A stretch of 26,276 bases of DNA from Candidatus Latescibacterota bacterium. GTDB lineage: Bacteria > Latescibacterota > MVCY01. Each line of letters begins with the position of its first letter. Position 1 is the stretch's first letter. The position numbers and the translations under genes are program-made. Of this stretch, positions 24,565-26,276 are shown piece after piece. Location of the stretch: NCBI GenBank assembly GCA_030629295.1, contig DAOVPH010000001.1:1-26276 (forward strand). Reading direction: 5' to 3'. The notes under the pieces are model-generated. The model made no database searches. It saw nothing but the letters and a program-made list of their open reading frames with translations, and was not told the origin of the DNA.

Positions 24565-24569
24565 AATGC

Positions 24570-24608
24570 GTCGGTATTCTCTGCGGTCAGATTTTTAACA
24601 ATACCGAC
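24570..24608 (+). repeat. Inverted repeat 2 between gnd and the phosphofructokinase gene
   Basis: Perfect 9-bp arms gtcggtatt (24570-24578) and aataccgac (24600-24608) enclose a 21-base loop. It lies directly after inverted repeat 1, so the 106-bp spacer is mainly two hairpins. No T-run follows; a role in message processing or stability is possible but unproven. Confidence 0.6.
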
Positions 24609-24632
24609 AACAATGACAGGGAGAGAGTTTGG

Positions 24633-25949
24633 ATGAAGAGAAATGCAGTTATCGCCCAGTCAGGAGGGCCGACCGCGGTGATAAACAACGGCCTGCGGGG
24701 AGCGATCGATCAGTTGGTTGCTTCCAACAAAGTGGGTAAGATATACGGGGCCAGGATGGGGATACTTGGTGTTCTCCGAGAGGAGTTGGTAGATATCTCC
24801 ACTCAGTCTCCCCAGCAAATAGCACTGTTGGAGAGGACTCCCTCGGCAGGAACTATCGGTAGTTGCAGATACAAGATAAGAAATGACGAAGACTTAAATA
24901 GGATTGTGGAAGTATTCAAGGCCCACGACATCGGTTATTTCTTCTACTGCGGCGGCGGCGATTCAATGGATACGGCTCACAAAATAAATATATTGGCCAA
25001 AGAGAACGACCTGGAGCTAATCTGCACCGGGATTCCCAAAACGATTGACAACGATGTGGGCGGTCCTCTACAAGAAAATGGCACGTTTGCCATTTGCGAC
25101 CACAATCCGGGTTACGGAAGCACAGCCCGAAGTACGGCTATCAACATTCTGGAAGCAAACCAGGAGAATAAAGCAAGTTATACCAGCGACCCTGTGCTGG
25201 TGGTTGGGGTAATGGGGAGGAAGATCGGCTTTATCCCGGCAGCGGCCAGACTTGTAGACCCAGAAAGAAGAATGCCTCTGGTCATAATTCTGAGCGAAGC
25301 TTTGTCTAAGGACGATTATGCAGGAAACTTAGAGTTCATAACTAAGAGGGTGAACGAGAGAATAGAAGAATTCGGAAGATGCATCGTGGTGATCGGCGAA
25401 GGGGTCTCGATGGGAGATCTGGGGATCTTACGGGACAGCTTTGGGAACGCAGAGTTCAGCGCTGCTGAAAAGACGGTCGAGCAGGTGGTCACAAACTACC
25501 TCAACGGGATGGATAGAAAAGACGCCCAGGGCAGAGCGCAGAGCAGGCTGACAGTCCGGGGGATAGCCAGATCAGAGAGGCCGGGCACCCGGCAGAGGCG
25601 GGAGATTGCCTACGCCTCCGAAACAGACCTGAAAGAGGCTTACCAGGTGGGGGCGTATGCAGTGAAGCTCGCCTTAGCTGGCGAGGGGGGATTTATGGTT
25701 ACCATAATAAGAGAACCCGGCAGTGCTTACAGGGTTAGATATGACAAGGTGCCTTTGAATACAGTGGCTAACTCAGAGAGAGAATTCCCCAGACAGTGGA
25801 TTACCCCGGACAAAGTGGATGTAACCGACGGTTTCGTGAACTGGGCGCTGCCCTTAATCGGCGACGCACTTCCTCGATTCACAGAATTCAGAGAGATACT
25901 CGCTCCTCGAAAGTGCAGGGAATATGTGCCTTGGGGATACAGGAGCTAA
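24633..25949 (+). CDS. 6-phosphofructokinase, probably pyrophosphate-dependent
   Basis: The enzyme phosphorylates fructose 6-phosphate to the 1,6-bisphosphate. The protein is 438 aa from ATG 24633, where the family start MKRNAVIAQSGGPTAVINNG begins and GGGAGAGAG precedes; the open frame upstream is spacer. GGGDS (107-111) places Asp at the position that is Gly in ATP-dependent enzymes, and PKTIDND (135-141) has Lys where the ATP type has Gly; both favour PPi as phosphoryl donor. Asp139 is the catalytic base. GVMGRKIGF (MGR) and GEGVS bind fructose phosphate. The usual first Asp of GGDxS is Gly here; from memory, related enzymes have Asn at that position. A reversible PPi enzyme would allow both glycolysis and gluconeogenesis. 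Confidence 0.88.
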   Translation: MKRNAVIAQSGGPTAVINNGLRGAIDQLVASNKVGKIYGARMGILGVLREELVDISTQSPQQIALLERTPSAGTIGSCRYKIRNDEDLNRIVEVFKAHDIGYFFYCGGGDSMDTAHKINILAKENDLELICTGIPKTIDNDVGGPLQENGTFAICDHNPGYGSTARSTAINILEANQENKASYTSDPVLVVGVMGRKIGFIPAAARLVDPERRMPLVIILSEALSKDDYAGNLEFITKRVNERIEEFGRCIVVIGEGVSMGDLGILRDSFGNAEFSAAEKTVEQVVTNYLNGMDRKDAQGRAQSRLTVRGIARSERPGTRQRREIAYASETDLKEAYQVGAYAVKLALAGEGGFMVTIIREPGSAYRVRYDKVPLNTVANSEREFPRQWITPDKVDVTDGFVNWALPLIGDALPRFTEFREILAPRKCREYVPWGYRS

Positions 25950-25988
25950 ATTTCGGACCGATAAACGTCAGAAGAAAAGGACATAGGA

Positions 25989-26276
25989 ATGGTTCTATCC
26001 AGATTGACCGAGGAACAGATAAGAAAAGATCCAGAGAGGCAGCTGAAAGAGTTTAAGCGGGGGAAAGATTTTTTGGTGGCCATCGATACCGATGGTTGTA
26101 TAACCGACAATATGAACGGAAAGCAGATGCTCATATTTCACCCCCAGTATATGGAATTCTATGGACTTTGGGATATCGAGTCCTACTTCCGCGAGGTAGC
26201 CGAATATTACAATCTATTTTCTGTAGACAGAGGCTGCAACCGTTTTATCGCGGTGCAACTGACTCTCACTGCCCTC
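25989..26276 (+). CDS. HAD-superfamily hydrolase, N-terminal part (3' end outside window)
   Basis: 96 residues are visible and the frame is open to the window end. After a charged N-terminal helix (about 1-25), FLVAIDTDGCITDNM gives the HAD motif I with Asp33 and Asp35 (DxDGC), where Asp33 would be the phosphorylated nucleophile. HPQYMEFYGLWDIESYFREV and RGCNRF follow, possibly the start of a helical cap. This matches proteins annotated only as HAD family hydrolase, often in sugar-gene contexts; the substrate is unknown to me. AAAAGGA lies before the ATG, 39 bp after the phosphofructokinase gene, so it is likely part of the same operon and may act on a phosphorylated sugar. Confidence 0.75.
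   Translation, partial: MVLSRLTEEQIRKDPERQLKEFKRGKDFLVAIDTDGCITDNMNGKQMLIFHPQYMEFYGLWDIESYFREVAEYYNLFSVDRGCNRFIAVQLTLTAL

Noticed and set aside
24546..24632. 29-residue N-terminal extension of the phosphofructokinase
   Set aside because: It lies across two hairpins in the spacer; the conserved start and a ribosome site are at 24633.

Overview
The window is almost entirely + strand coding sequence from a bacterium. It carries the core translation/transcription gene block, with a short sugar-metabolism cluster joined to its end. The organism is not one I can name. RpoC (1381 aa) has a long insertion in its trigger loop directly after the TFHVGG motif, of the SI3 type typical of Gram-negative (Gracilicutes) lineages. 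RpoB (1203 aa) also has the longer diderm-like segment before its active-site GDKMSGRHGNKG motif. With Ddl, MEP-pathway IspF, many TTG/GTG starts and small palindromic repeats in the spacers, this suggests an uncultivated, peptidoglycan-making diderm phylum with roughly balanced GC. That placement is inference.

Region 1 (1-2991) holds the 3' end of ispF (isoprenoid MEP pathway), ddl (D-Ala-D-Ala ligase) and cysS (cysteinyl-tRNA synthetase). A 170-bp non-coding repeat-like insert lies between ddl and cysS.

Region 2 (3009-6114) starts at a strong sigma70-type promoter. It runs tRNA-Thr(TGT), tRNA-Tyr(GTA), tRNA-Gly(TCC), tRNA-Thr(GGT), tuf, rpmG, tRNA-Trp(CCA), secE, nusG. The four tRNAs plus tuf reproduce the order of the Escherichia coli thrU-tyrU-glyT-thrT-tufB operon.

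Region 3 (6115-16028) is rplK-rplA-rplJ-rplL-rpoB-rpoC: the ribosomal stalk proteins and the two large RNA polymerase subunits. Region 4 (16003-22136) is rpsL-rpsG-fusA followed by rpsJ-rplC-rplD-rplW-rplB-rpsS (the str operon and the first part of S10). No tuf lies between fusA and rpsJ. The S10 run stops after rpsS, where rplV and rpsC would be expected.

Region 5 (22184-26276) encodes an SDR of the D-mannonate oxidoreductase type, a 6-phosphogluconate dehydrogenase, a phosphofructokinase with PPi-type signatures, and the N-terminal part of a HAD-superfamily phosphatase-like protein. Together they suggest hexose/hexuronate catabolism feeding glycolysis and the pentose phosphate route.

The most unusual structure is in the spacers. 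Five of the spacers hold different small palindromic or inverted-repeat elements, each lying in or just after a stop codon. One family occurs twice, 13.5 kb apart. Other points worth checking are a divergent EF-Tu (a four-cysteine insertion and an Arg after the catalytic His), a degenerate KMSKS loop in CysRS, and the break in the S10 operon. I see no CRISPR array, phage, transposase gene or defence system, and no convincing new multi-gene system.
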